Origin: Vombatus ursinus
Lineage: Eukaryota > Chordata > Mammalia > Diprotodontia > Vombatidae
Assembly (NCBI RefSeq): GCF_900497805.2
Contig: NW_020954582.1
Span: 170,797-234,796 of the forward strand
Reading direction: 5' to 3'
Length of the DNA stretch: 64,000 bases
This document shows, piece by piece, positions 1-10,326 of this stretch (within the stretch, counting starts at the first letter, position 1; each line of letters begins with the position of its first letter). A program made the translations under genes and the position numbers. The notes beneath the pieces are model-generated. The model worked only from the letters and a program-made list of their open reading frames with translations. It was not told where the DNA came from and did not search any database.

Positions 1-300
1 GTCTTCCCATCAGCCCTTGCACACCCATCCTGCAAGACAGTGGCAAATCTCTGTGGTGACCCCATGTCTCCATGTTGATGCCTCAGCAGTTCACTCTCCT
101 ACCTTTCACAGGGAAATGGCTTTCTTTCCACTCCCAGTGGGCCAAATGGCTGTACTCAGATGAAAGGAGAAGGGAAAGGACAGCTCTTTGCTCACTTCAT
201 TCTGCGGTTCTATTTATTCAATGACCTTTGAACTACTAATATCAAGGAAGGCCCAGAACTAGGAAGAATATGTCTCCCCAAAAGTGTCTGCCCTTGTCAT
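1..300. other. Low-copy DNA, no gene seen
   Basis: No repeat family or coding signal was recognised in this stretch before the first CORE-SINE. Confidence 0.4.
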
Positions 301-470
301 GAACCTGACTCAAATCCAGGCTTCAGATGCTTACTAGCTGTGTGACTCTGGGAGGGTCACTAACCTATCTGTATCTCAGATAAAATGGAGATAATAATAG
401 CACCTACTTGCCAGGGTTGTAGTGAAGATCAAATGCAATAATTGTAACCTGCTTTGCAACCCTTGAGCTA
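301..470 (+). mobile_element. MIR/MAR1-type CORE-SINE
   Basis: The order of blocks matches a MIR-like SINE: a tRNA-like head, then TACTAGCTGTGTGACTCTGG, then a CORE region (ATAAAATGGAGATAATAATAG) and GGTTGTAGTGAAGATCAAAT. It is non-autonomous and believed to be mobilised by L2. It is well diverged and therefore old. Confidence 0.8.
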
Positions 471-597
471 AGCCCAGAATAGAACAAGAGGACAGTGGGC
501 TAGTTTGCCTTTGGAAAATTGCACTATTCTTTTAATGACCCCAAGCTTCTCCCTGAAACAAAACCCCATCTTTTTTCATGCCAATAGCCTTATAGAG

Positions 598-735
598 AGG
601 CAGTGGTAGGTAGAAAGCTGACCTTAGAGCCAGGAAGCTCTGGGTTCAAACCCTACCTCTACATGTACTATCTGGGGAAGACACTTAACCTCTCAGTCTT
701 GGAGAGACACCTGGGTTCAAATCCCTCCTCTGACA
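598..735 (+). mobile_element. MIR-like SINE fragment(s)
   Basis: The head region CAGTGGTAGGTAGAAAGCTG runs into GGGTTCAAACCCTACCTCTA. A second GGGTTCAAATCC block follows near 713, so two heads are either fused or duplicated. No CORE or tail is seen. Confidence 0.55.
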
Positions 736-767
736 CTTGACAACTATGTCAGTCTGTCCCCCCTCCA

Positions 768-1380
768 AAAGCATATATTTAATGCTCTCTAGGTGCCAGA
801 CGCTGTGCTAAGTGCTGGGGATACAAAGAAGTCAACAAGCATATGCTAAGCACTTACTATGTGCTGGTCATTATGGCAGTGGGGGTTGCTGGGAAAGGCC
901 TCTTTCGAAGGTTGGATTTGAACTGGAAACAGAGTTAAGGACTAAGCAGAAAGCAGAGCAGGGAAGCTCGATCACAGATGGAACGATGGGAAAGAAAATG
1001 TCAGAAAAATGGTAGTGAAGGGCTTTGAATGCCAAAAAGAGGATGGCATAGTTGATCCTGGAGGCAATGGGGAGTCACCAGAATTTATTGAAAAGAGAGG
1101 TTGGGGGAAGCTAGGTGGCACAGTGGATAGAGCACCAGTCCTGGAGTCAGGAGGATCTGAGTTCAAATCCAGCCTCAGACACTTGACACTTACTAGCTGT
1201 GTGACCCTGAGCAAGTCACTTAACCCCATTGCCTAGCCAAAAAAAAAAAAAAAACAAAACAAAGAAAAGAAAAGAGGGGTTGGGTGACATGGTCAGACCT
1301 GCCTACACTTAAGAAATTCATGTTGGCAGTTGAGTGGAGGGTGGATTGAATTGAGGAAGGACTATAGATAGAGTGACTGA
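768..1380 (-). mobile_element. L2-type LINE 3' part, interrupted by a SINE
   Basis: Read on the minus strand, this is the 3' end of an L2/CR1-group LINE. The plus strand shows the usual reverse-complement signature: AGGTGCCAGACGCTGTGCTA, GGGATACAAAG, then GGGCTTTGAATGCCAAAAAG and GGGTGACATGGTCAGACCTG. These are parts of the ORF2 C-terminus and 3' UTR. A younger SINE splits it at 1106-1269. The copy is 5'-truncated and has no open frame of note. Confidence 0.8.
1106..1269 (+). mobile_element. Marsupial tRNA-derived SINE (WSINE-like) with TSD
   Basis: The head reads AAGCTAGGTGGCACAGTGGA, followed by a B-box-like GAGTTCAAATCC, the core TACTAGCTGTGTGACCCTGA, and an A-rich tail. It is flanked by a 15-bp target duplication with one mismatch (1091-1105 and 1270-1284, AAAAGAGRGGTTGGG). 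This shows it inserted into the existing L2. The low divergence of the TSD suggests it is younger than the MIR copies. Confidence 0.92.
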
Positions 1381-1394
1381 TCTTAAGGCATGAG

Positions 1395-1520
1395 CAAGGC
1401 AGCATGGTGCTAGAGATATCTCTTTACCTCATCACTCTAAACTTCAGCTTCCTCCCTTGTCTGTACAATGGTGCAAATCATGTAATGCCTATCTCAAGGC
1501 TCTTGAGAGTTGCTATCTAA
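1395..1520 (+). mobile_element. Degraded MIR-like SINE
   Basis: The blocks GCAGCATGGTGCTAGAG, CTTCAGCTTCCTCCCTTGTC and CTCAAGGCTCTTGAGAG fit a decayed MIR in the correct order. The tRNA head is hardly readable. Confidence 0.4.
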
Positions 1521-1802
1521 AAGCCAGTTCTTCTTCATTTCATTCGAACTTCAATTCAAGGAGAGGCTAAAGAATGAGCTGGTCCAGCAGAGCAGCTCAG
1601 TATGACACCAAAACAGGACGTCTTCTGAGTTCTGGACATTTGCAACAGTGAGCCAGTACCTCAGCCCAACCCAATAAATAACTGAACTGTCTAATTCTGC
1701 ATCACCCAAAGTCGCCTTGACATGAAAAGCATTCTACTGAAGCTGATCTTTTCCTGTTGTTAACTAAGGACAGTTTGCCTTGCCCCTAAAATGTAAAGGC
1801 AT

Positions 1803-1950
1803 GTGGGAAGCAGTGTAGTAGATTGGATCAAGTAATTAAACTCATCAGGAAGACCTGAGTTCAAATCCTGCCTCTGACATTTATGAGTTGTGTAGCTTAA
1901 TTTCTCTGAGACTTAGGCAGCTGAGTCATCTCTCAAGTTGTGTTGGGTGT
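1803..1950 (+). mobile_element. MIR/WSINE-like SINE
   Basis: It shows GGAAGACCTGAGTTCAAATC followed by TGCCTCTGACATTTATGAGT, the typical SINE head and B box. The 3' half is decayed. Confidence 0.7.
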
Positions 1951-2027
1951 ACTCTGTTGGGGACAAAAATAACCATCAATCTTTGGGTATTGAGGTGCAT
2001 TTCTAAATAGAGATTAGATCACAAGAT

Positions 2028-2115
2028 CACTAATTTTGAGCTAGAAGGGAGCACAAAGACCGTCTAATCCAACCCTCTCATTTTGCAGATGATGAAACTG
2101 ATTCCTAGGCAAGTG
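2028..2115 (-). mobile_element. MIR-like fragment
   Basis: The plus strand reads GAGCTAGAAGGGAGC, CTAATCCAACCCTCTCATTT and GCAGATGATGAAACTGA, the reverse complement of the CORE/CTCAGTTTCC block of MIR-type SINEs. Confidence 0.55.
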
Positions 2116-4251
2116 TGGTGGTTTGGTTACCTCCTTCCAAATTAAATAGCATATTGCTCAACGAACCATTTGTCTTCTTAAAAGTTGCCACTAAGTGGAA
2201 AGTAATATCTTATCACTTGCAACAGTTCTCCTTGATTTACTTCTCACTGATTCCCTTTCTTATAGTCTTTTGACACTAATTTTCCTTTTTCTTTTTGCTT
2301 CTCTTTGGAATCATGAGAAATGTTTAGCAATGTTATGAAATCTCACCACTGCCGATTGAGAAAACTTTGAAAGCATCAGACATAATCATCAGCAATGTCA
2401 AAGAAAATCCAAAAAAAAAAAACTATTGGCAAGCATGTATTAAAAAGCAATTAACTTTCATTCTTCTTTGGAAAGATTGTTTGCTCCCAAAAGACACTGC
2501 CTGATTTCCATAAATACTGGCAATAACACCAAGAAGCTGACCTGCTCTTCTATAGTTTGTTATCCTCAAAGACTATGGGGGCAGCAGCCTTCCAAAGTAC
2601 AATGATGCCAAATTTCAAGATCCCATTTCTCCTTGGGATGGAAATGTCAAACAACCCTCTTTCTAAAGATGTTTTCATTAGAACATTTTCCTTAATTCAT
2701 TGCCATAATTTTATGAATCTCTTAGTTATTTTGATGTCATATCCTTAAAATTTAGAATGAAGACATCAAATGTCAGGAAATGTTTTGTGGGTGGATTAAA
2801 ACCATTTGCTACAGAATAACCTTTGAAAAAAATTTAAAATATAAACTTTCACCTGGGGTCTGCATGATCATTACTAATGTGCATTATGAATGGATGGCCA
2901 GAGAATTCAGCTGGTTGGCAAAAGAAATAAGCCAAGGTCAATGGTTCAATTCTATTATGAATCTATTCCATTCCACAGTCATAGTACGCATCCCTAACTC
3001 CAGGCTTGCATCCCACAAATACAGACAGACCTATGATTCCAAATGAAAAACAACTCAGAGTGCATGTAACAATCATGATAGATCAATTGCATCATCATTA
3101 TTTACCCCCAAAAAAACCAGTGCCAAATAAGAATGTTGAGTATCCTTCTCCCCAACATGATCAATGGGGCATAGAGAAGGATAGGAGTCTTTCTCCTCTT
3201 CTTTCCCTTTCTCTAACATCCAGGAAATTCATAAGTGGAAGAAATTTGCAGTATAAAAGCAAAATAGGGACTCTCCTTCTCCATCCTAGGTATTCACCCC
3301 TACTCTGCCCTGTCCAGGAGTGATAAGATCATGTCTATGCCTCTGCCCCGCCAAGGTCCTACACTGGGGCATTGAGGTGACCCTATGTTGCTTCATGGAG
3401 GATTTCCAAAGACTATGCCAAGTATGCAAATATGGAGCTGGTAATCGAGGCTTATCACCAGAAGGATGACCAAACAATTGATGGATTGTTTCAGTCACTG
3501 TGATTCAGGAAGTTTTTTGACTAAGGAAATATTGCTGAGTCTGCCATAACTCAGATATGTCTACATCAGCATTCTTAGGTTCTTCTAGGCATTGACCCAG
3601 TAGCCCAACTAAATACATAATTTTCTTGAAAGTGGTTTTTTTTTGGTTATGAGATAGCCTTTATTCCATCTAATAGAAAATGGAGAAAATACAGAAGACT
3701 CAAAGGATCCCATGAACAGATACAGAAAACACATAAGCACTTAAATAACCCATCATCACCTCCTCTAAGCTTATCAGAATTGGGGACACTATGAAGACAA
3801 TCATTTCACATTCCAGTGAGGGCCTTGTTGCCATAGAGTCCTACACAGTCACACATGCATACCCAAAAATAGTATGTGTTATCCAATATGTGGTTGAGTC
3901 TCCTCAGAAGGTAAAGTTTCTTTGGGGATGACTTAGTAAGCCATTCCCTTCCTACTAGATTTGTACTTTTGAAGCAACTCATCCAGCTTAACTTATCAAG
4001 TAGGTTACTGTCTAGGTACTATGGAACAATCCTTGTCCTTTTATTGGAGGAGGGGAAGATGCTACATCAGGAAATTCTGTTCTTTCTCTAGAAAATCTGA
4101 TCCCTAGACTCTTGAACATAGGAACTCACAATGTGTCAACTCCCAAAGCTTTTGCTTTCCAGGAAATCTATCTTGTCCAGATATAAGACTAGAATCTAGA
4201 ATCATACCATCTGGGGAATTCAATAACTACCTGGCCTCACACACAGGAATT
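2116..4251. other. Low-copy DNA, no gene seen
   Basis: Roughly 2.1 kb with no recognised repeat. The longest frames are about 100 codons or less, have ordinary composition and show no splice-site support. Nothing here reads as a known protein, and promoters or RNA genes were not evident. Confidence 0.4.

Positions 4252-4252
<1 letters not shown>

Positions 4253-4318
<66 letters not shown>
4253..4318. repeat. (GA)n microsatellite
   Basis: An essentially perfect GA dinucleotide tract of about 66 bp. A second GA stretch starts right after the N gap at 4618, so the gap may sit in or near a longer GA-rich region. Confidence 0.98.
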
Positions 4319-4327
<9 letters not shown>

Positions 4328-4351
4328 AAGTTGAATGTATGATCTCTACAT

Positions 4352-4517
4352 CAGAGCTTCTTAAACTTTTTCCACTCGTCACCCCTTTCCACCCAAGAAA
4401 TTTTTACACTACCCTGGGTATATAGGTATACAAATCAAACACTTGCTGATAATAAATCATAAAGAAACTTATTTTAAAACAATTCTTTGGTACACATATA
4501 ATTTTACCATTTATTAA
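4352..4517 (+). mobile_element. hAT-type miniature element, cut by the gap
   Basis: The sequence CAGAGCTTCTTAAAC looks like the terminal inverted repeat of a non-autonomous hAT transposon (compare the hAT starts at 28095 and 55576). It is followed by a TATA-rich interior. The other end would fall in or beyond the 100-N gap, so no target duplication can be checked. Confidence 0.55.
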
Positions 4518-4617
4518 NNNNNNNNNNNNNNNNNNNNNNNNNNNNNNNNNNNNNNNNNNNNNNNNNNNNNNNNNNNNNNNNNNNNNNNNNNNNNNNNNNN
4601 NNNNNNNNNNNNNNNNN
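4518..4617. other. Assembly gap (100 N)
   Basis: Exactly 100 N, the customary placeholder for a gap of unknown size. Any reading frame that crosses it is meaningless. Confidence 0.99.
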
Positions 4618-4632
4618 GAGAGAGAGAGAGAG
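4618..4632. repeat. (GA)n stub after gap
   Basis: A short GA tract resumes directly after the gap. Confidence 0.9.
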
Positions 4633-4907
4633 ATTGAGATAGGCTGAGAAAGAATAAAGGAGAACCTGGAACATTCAGTATCTGTCAGTTCTTCAGGAAG
4701 GAGAAGAAAAAATAAAAAGCAGGAGCAAGATTCTATTTTCCAAAGAGACTGAGAGAGCTGACCCAGAAGGCTTCTGTGCTCTACTGACCAACCAGAAGGA
4801 AAGAGGTCAAGATCAAGAGAAAGAACCCAGGAGATCTTTGGAAGCCTGCCCACAACACTTGTCAAGTCAGAACATGTGCTAGGATGCAGGCATGCCCCTT
4901 GGACACA
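4633..4907. other. Low-copy DNA, no gene seen
   Basis: Purine-rich sequence between the GA stub and the CA/CT repeat. No recognised family or coding signal. Confidence 0.4.
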
Positions 4908-5090
4908 CATACCCACATACATACACTCTCATGTACACATACACTCACATACACACATACATTCACACAAACACATATATTCATACATACACACCCTTAT
5001 ACAATCACACATACTCTCTCTTTCTCCCCTCTCTCTCCCTCTCCATCCCTCCCTGCCCTGTCTCTCTCTCTCACACACACACACACCCAC
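4908..5090. repeat. Compound CA/CAT and CT microsatellite
   Basis: Imperfect ACACAT/ACAT units pass into a CT/CCT tract and end in a short pure CA run. The open frames over it (His/Thr/Ser/Leu-rich) are artefacts of the repeat. Confidence 0.9.
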
Positions 5091-5451
5091 ATGCCCCTAA
5101 GGGTAGGAAGTAATAGCTTATCTTTGATATTTCAAACTCTGCCAGATGGGAATGTCAGTGGATGCATCCTCCCATCAGTCCTTTTCCAAGTAACAAGTCA
5201 AAAGGGTCCTGGCCTTTCTCATAATAGAAATTTGATACTTTTTTCTATTCTAGATGATTCTGGGAGTCCACCTTGATAACTGAAGCTGAGTGAGAGAAGG
5301 GGCTTGCAATATTCTCCCTCCCCACTACGAAGGGCTAGAAGGTCATTGGGTGTCCATTCTTTATTAAAATATTGCTGAAAATGGCCATCCAGGGAAAAAC
5401 CTAACAGCAACCCAACCTGCCAATAAAACCAGATCTCTGAAAGAATAAATA
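5091..5451. other. Low-copy DNA, no gene seen
   Basis: No family recognised and no coding evidence. Confidence 0.4.
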
Positions 5452-5560
5452 TAAACTGGAATAATGGAGAGAGGACTGCACCTGGGGTCAGGAAAGGCTA
5501 GGTTCAGTTTTTGCCTGATACTTACTAGCTATGTGACCCTGGGGAAGTTTCTTGGACAGA
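5452..5560 (+). mobile_element. MIR-type SINE fragment
   Basis: The blocks CTGGGGTCAGG and ACTTACTAGCTATGTGACCC mark the 5' half of a CORE-SINE. Confidence 0.7.
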
Positions 5561-5635
5561 CTCTATAGCAAGATGATGAGCTGTACTTTTTATAATGATA
5601 CTTAACAATAATTTTTTAAAAACAAATCACAACAA

Positions 5636-5838
5636 GAATAATGACAACAACAATCACATGGTACCTACTATATGTCAGGCACTGTGTAAGTACTTTACAA
5701 TTATTGTCTCATTTGATCTTCACAACAACCCTGTGAGATAGGTGCTGTTATTGTCCCCATTTTACAGTTGAGGAAACTAAGGTAAACAGAGTGTCTGAGG
5801 CTGAATTTAAATTCTGGTCTTCCTGACTCCAGGCTATA
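5636..5838 (-). mobile_element. MIR/MAR1 CORE-SINE
   Basis: Reading on plus, the reversed order is clear: GGTACCTACTATATGTCAGG, then CATTTGATCTTCACAACAAC, CCCATTTTACAGTTGAGGAA, and GTCTGAGGCTGAATTT. It is nearly full length. Confidence 0.85.
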
Positions 5839-5933
5839 AGAAGATGGCTGCAACTGAGGAAATGGGCTTCCCATTATCCCTCTTTGCTCTGTGATAAAAC
5901 TCTTCATCTTTTTCATTCCAAGGCATGCTAGAG

Positions 5934-6205
5934 ACAGCTAGGGGCACCACAATGCACAGAGCACTGAGCCTGGAGTCAGAATGATCTGAGTTCAAATATG
6001 ACCTCAAGACATTTACTGGCTGTGTGTGACTGTGGGCAAGTCACTTCACCTCTATTTGCCTCAGTTTCTTCATCTGTAAAAAGAGAACAATAATAGTACT
6101 TACTTCCCAGTACTGTTATGAGGATCAAATGAGATAAAATATGGAAAGTGTTTGGCTTAATGCCTGGCACAGAGTGGGCATGTAGTAGGTGCTTGTTTCC
6201 TTCCT
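5934..6205 (+). mobile_element. Near full-length MIR/MAR1 CORE-SINE
   Basis: The tRNA-like head (GAGCACTGAGCCTGGAGTCA), B box (GAGTTCAAATATGACC), CORE (CCTCAGTTTCTTCATCTGTA) and L2-like tail (AATGCCTGGCACAGAGTGGG) follow in order. Confidence 0.88.
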
Positions 6206-6342
6206 TCCTCCTAATATTCTCCTGACATTCTATGGCTACAAATCACAGAACACAATGGCCTTGGAAATTCAAAATTATAAGTAGTACAAGAACAATGGAA
6301 AAATACATATTGGGTGTGAGTAAACTGGAACCTGCCAAAGGT

Positions 6343-6412
6343 GAGTTGTACAGCCTAGCACAGTGTCTTGTACAGTAAGTGTTTAACAAATATTTGTTGA
6401 ATGAATTTGAAG
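6343..6412 (+). mobile_element. L2 3' terminus fragment
   Basis: The sequence CAGTGTCTTGTACAGTAAGT, then TTTAACAAATATTTGTTGAA, is the conserved 3' end shared by L2 and MIR. Confidence 0.7.
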
Positions 6413-6820
6413 AAATGGAAGTGGACCGATCTAGTAACAAGAATAAGAGACAATCAGTGGACAGCTTAAAAGCTACACTGGCATCCTCAAGATATTAAGA
6501 TAATCTAGGGGAAGTTTTCTGGGCATTTTATGGACCCTCCATAGAAGATGATATAAATACAACAACAAAAAGGAACTCACTTTATAAGGAGGTATGGAAG
6601 GGTGGCAATCTGCACCAATGAGTGGAGTACCACACCAGGAAGATCACAAAAGTATCTAAGTAAGTGTTGATAAGCTGGAGTGTAACCATTAAAATAAAGC
6701 CATGATGGTGAATGGAAGTAAAAATATACTATGTGAAAGTCAGCTAGGTTTGTTTTTGTTGTTTATTTGTTCATTTTCTTTTGCTTGGAAAAGAGAAAAT
6801 AGTGTAGGGTCAGGATAACT
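6413..6820. other. Low-copy DNA, no gene seen
   Basis: AT-rich sequence with no recognised element or gene. Confidence 0.35.
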
Positions 6821-6821
6821 T

Positions 6822-7010
6822 TTTTGAAATATTTGGAAGGTGGCTGTATGGAAGAAGGTTAGACATTCTGCTTGGTCCCAAAGAACAGAACTGGTCACTA
6901 CGGGTGGAAACTTCAACGAGGTAAATTCAGGCTCAACACAAGGGGGAAAGTCCTTAAATGATTAAGCTCCTAGACTCACTGAGGCAATGTGGAAGTGACC
7001 ACAGATTCCC
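6822..7010 (+). mobile_element. CR1-like LINE 3' UTR fragment
   Basis: The line AAATATTTGGAAGG, GAAGAAGGTTAGACATTCTG, AGAACAGAACTGG, GGGTGGAAAC and GGCTCAACACAAGG follows the order of the CR1/L3 3' UTR seen in amniotes. It lacks the terminal ATTCTATG repeats. Confidence 0.65.
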
Positions 7011-8858
7011 AAAGGCTATGCCAGAGGACCATTAGCTCTGGAAGGTTTTACCATGCTAGAAAGCCATCAACTCTGGTCCTGGCAACAGACTGAGACTGCT
7101 TCCTGAGGACCAGCCTCACTCAGTATGGAAAGGCTCAGCTCTAGTAAGTTAATCAGTTACTTAGTGATGAGTTCTTTGGACATGACAACCAATACAGCAA
7201 AGAAAGATACCAAATGGTTCTCATTCCTGTGTCCCCCTTTCACTTCTGCAGCAACAGTGACAGAGAGGCAGAAAATGGTGGGTGGAGTGGTACAAACCAC
7301 AAAACTCTAAAACTCTGAACTTGAACTTGGTGCTGTAACTGTGAGATCTTTCCTGATCAGTGACTGAACAGACTACTGAAGTAGCTGCATCGTATCAATC
7401 TTGACATTCTTCGTATAAACAAGCCCGGAAGGAAGAAGGGAGCTGCCACTAAATTGAAGTGTGACTCATAGGTGCTCATTAGAGAGGCAAACGAAGGAAT
7501 TGGCAGAGTTGTTTTTGCTCTATGCCCAAAGACAACGAGCATTTCAGGAGGCATGCACATTGCAGAACTCATGGGAAGGAGTTACCAAAAGACCACAATG
7601 AAGATAATGGCTGTGGATATGCCGACATCTGTACGGAATCTAAAGAGGTAGAGAAATCTAATGAGGTAGAGCATTTAACGAGATGCTCCAAATTACATTA
7701 ACATACACTTAGAAACTTGGCAACTTGAAAGCAAAGGGATGGGTGAAGAGAGATATAACTGGAAAACAGAAGTGAGGAGTAAACAATGAGAATGGCCAGA
7801 GATTTGTAGACTACACAGAACCTTCATGTCTCCACATTAAGAGAATCCATTGGTGCTAGACATGGAAAATACCCCCAAAACCAAATCAATTACATTTTAT
7901 CAGAGAGGAAATACTTCATTATTGATGTGGGTCATTCCTGAACCAGTTGGTTGTGTACAGACCAACAACCCACTTGTTACTGTAGGAGCTTTGAACCTTC
8001 TTTTGTGTCCTAGACTCAACCATAGGTTGAGTGAAGCCTATGAACTCCCACTCAAAAGAATGTTTGTAATGCCTAAAGTCAAGTGCAGAGGATTACAAAG
8101 GAAACCAGAAGCTAGTGAAAGGAAAGATCTCATTTCTTCCCATCAAAGTTAAGGACCCTCTGAAATCTATCCACCAATTCCATAAGGGGTTAAGAACCCT
8201 AGAGACTTTGGACAAAAGTCAGAAGAGGACAAAAATATGAGAACAAAAACACAACATACAATTGCAATGATGATAGGAATATGTTACTAACAATGAAAAT
8301 TGGGTGATGGATAAAAGAAAGAACAGTGATATCAAGTCTGGTAATTTCCTGCAGCCAGCCAATCTACATCAATGATCACAACAAAGAGGTGCCATAGAAA
8401 AGATGCTAAGGAGGGCCTTAGTCTGCAAATTCTTGGCAGAGCTGGGAACAAAAGGCAATACTAGTTTGGAGGATAAAGCCATCTGAAAAGTCTTACAAAG
8501 AAGGATGGTGAAAGATTACGACCCTCATTGCTTCACAAAGCAGAAAGAAGCAATAGAAATTAAAACTAGTTTTGAATAACACTTGGTAAAAGAAGAAAAA
8601 AATGCACAATGAATGAAAAAATGGACTTTAATGATGAAAATAGAGGGAGTATAACAAAAAGGTAAAAAATGAAAAAGATCTAGAATGATTTTTTCTAACA
8701 AATGCCTTTTCCTATATGGACAATAGAGCCCCCACCCTTGGAGGACCATGGTCCTGAATGTGCTTATAAATGAGATAGAAAAGGCTCTAAGAAGCAGCTG
8801 ATTTAAAACACACATACATGCTGAAGTAACACAATTAGTGAGGCATTGAAGGAACAAA

Positions 8859-9118
8859 CAATAATAATAATAGCCAACATTTCCATAGAGCCTACTATGT
8901 GCTAGGCACTGTGCTAAGTACTTTACAAATATTATCTTAATTGATCTTCACAATAACTTTGCAATATAGGTGCTATTATTACCCTTATTTTACAATTGAG
9001 GAAACTGAGGCAGACAGAGGTTAAGTGACTTGTCCAGGGTCACCCAGTTAGTGTCTGAGGTTGGATTTGAACTCAGGTCTTGATTCTAGGTTCACCATTC
9101 TATCTACTATGCCAACCT
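8859..9118 (-). mobile_element. Full-length MIR/MAR1 CORE-SINE in the RTE LINE
   Basis: Plus-strand order: AGCCTACTATGTGCTAGGCA, ATCTTAATTGATCTTCACAA, CAATTGAGGAAACTGAGGCA, AAGTGACTTGTCCAGGGTCA, ending in TCTATCTACTATGCC. It separates two collinear parts of the RTE fragment and so inserted later. Confidence 0.9.
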
Positions 9119-9266
9119 GAAATTTACAAGACAGCTGAAGGAGGGGAAGATATCAAGGCCATGGAAAAATCTCAACCTTTCTTTATCACAAAAAGATGAC
9201 CAAGAAAACAAAATTAGCAGCCGATCTGACTACCTTCACATGTATCAAAAAAATCTGAGAAGTATC

Positions 9267-9267
<1 letters not shown>

Positions 9268-9318
<51 letters not shown>
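9268..9318. repeat. (CA)n microsatellite
   Basis: A perfect CA tract of 51 bp. The open frame on the opposite strand (poly Val-Cys) is a repeat artefact. Confidence 0.98.
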
Positions 9319-9319
<1 letters not shown>

Positions 9320-9372
9320 TGTAAATCCTGACACTATTAGTAGAGAAAAGGCAGGTTTTGACAAATGATATT

Positions 9373-10055
9373 GAGTCGGTCAACAAACATTTAAATGTCC
9401 ACTATATGCCAAGTACCATGCAAAGTACTAGGGATGCAAAAAGAGGCAGAAGACTGTCCCTGCCCTCAAGAAGCTTACAATCTAATGGAGGCACCAAGTA
9501 AATATATACAAATAAGCTCTATACAGGTTAAATAAGAAATAATTAACAGAGGGAAGAAACTGGAATTAAGAGGGGTTGAGGAAAGCTTCTTGTAGGAGAT
9601 AGGATTTTAGTTGTAACTTAAACGAAAGTAAAGGAAGTGAGGTGGCGCAGTGGATAGCATTCCCAGCCTGGAGTCAGGAAGACTCATCTTCCTGAGTTCA
9701 AAACCAGCCTCAGACACTAGCTGTGTAACCCTGGAAGTCACTTAACCCTGTTTGCCTCAGTTTCCTCATCTAAAATGAGCTGAAGAAGGAAATCCATTCC
9801 AGTGTAGAAAACTCCAAATTCAGTCACAAAGAGTCAGACACAACTGAAACAACTGACTAACAACGAAGGAAACCATGGAAGTCAGTAGCTGGAGTACAGG
9901 AGTGACAGCATTCTAAGCCTGGGGGAGCATCAGAGAGAATACACAGAGCCGAAAGATGGAACGTCTCATTCATGAAACAGGAGACCAGTGTCACTGAATC
10001 CAAGAGGACATGTCAGGGAGTCAGGTGTAAGAAGACAGGAAAGGTAGGAAGATGC
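9373..10055 (-). mobile_element. L2-type LINE 3' part with nested SINE
   Basis: It begins on plus with GTCAACAAACATTTAAATGT (reverse L2 end), then CTGCCCTCAAGAAGCTTACA, GGAATTAAGAGGGGTTGAGG and further to GTCACTGAATCCAAGAGGAC. The order is that of the L2 3' UTR going back into ORF2. A SINE at 9632-9873 splits it. Confidence 0.85.
9632..9873 (+). mobile_element. tRNA-derived SINE with RTE/BovB-like tail
   Basis: The head GTGAGGTGGCGCAGTGGATA is followed by CTCAGTTTCCTCATC and a distinctive tail with CACAAAGAGTCAGACACAAC, TGAAACAACTGACTAACAAC. That tail resembles the 3' end of RTE/BovB LINEs. This suggests, by known SINE biology, that an RTE machinery mobilised it. Confidence 0.85.
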
Positions 10056-10326
10056 ATTCATTATGCAATGACTAAGCAAACTGGAGTGCATGAATGGAAT
10101 GAAATACTAATGTGCCCGAAGAACTGACAACAGGGACAGATTCTGAGTAACTCTGAAGATTTGTTTGAACTGATGCAGAATGAAGTTAACAGAACCAGAT
10201 GAAGAATTTATATGACTACAACATCATTTTAAAAAAAAAAGACAAATTAAAAGATTTAAGAGCTCTAATCAATACAATAAGCAGCCATGACTCCAGAAGA
10301 CCAATTATGCAGCATGTTTCCCATTT

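Larger units (their letters stand above)
7315..9372 (+). mobile_element. RTE-clade LINE: endonuclease and early RT region, decayed
   Basis: Conceptual pieces on the plus strand match the apurinic-type endonuclease of RTE/BovB LINEs. INLDILRINKPGRKK is near 7394, REANEGIGRVVFALCPKTT near 7481, and NENGQRFVDYTE at 7785-7820. Further on, the lead-in to the reverse transcriptase appears as LKEGKISRPWKNL near 9135 with KDDQEN after it. REKAGF near 9340 matches the EQAGFR motif. The frame is broken many times by stops and shifts, so it is an old fossil. A MIR (8859-9118) and a CA tract (9268-9318) lie inside it. The C-terminal part probably resumes at 12880. No open frame spans even one domain. Confidence 0.75.

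Noticed and set aside
4404-4922. 172-codon minus-strand frame
   Set aside because: It runs across the 100-N gap and is open only because N carries no stop.
4876-5276. Three overlapping His/Thr/Ser-rich plus-strand frames
   Set aside because: They are translations of the CA/CAT/CT microsatellite.
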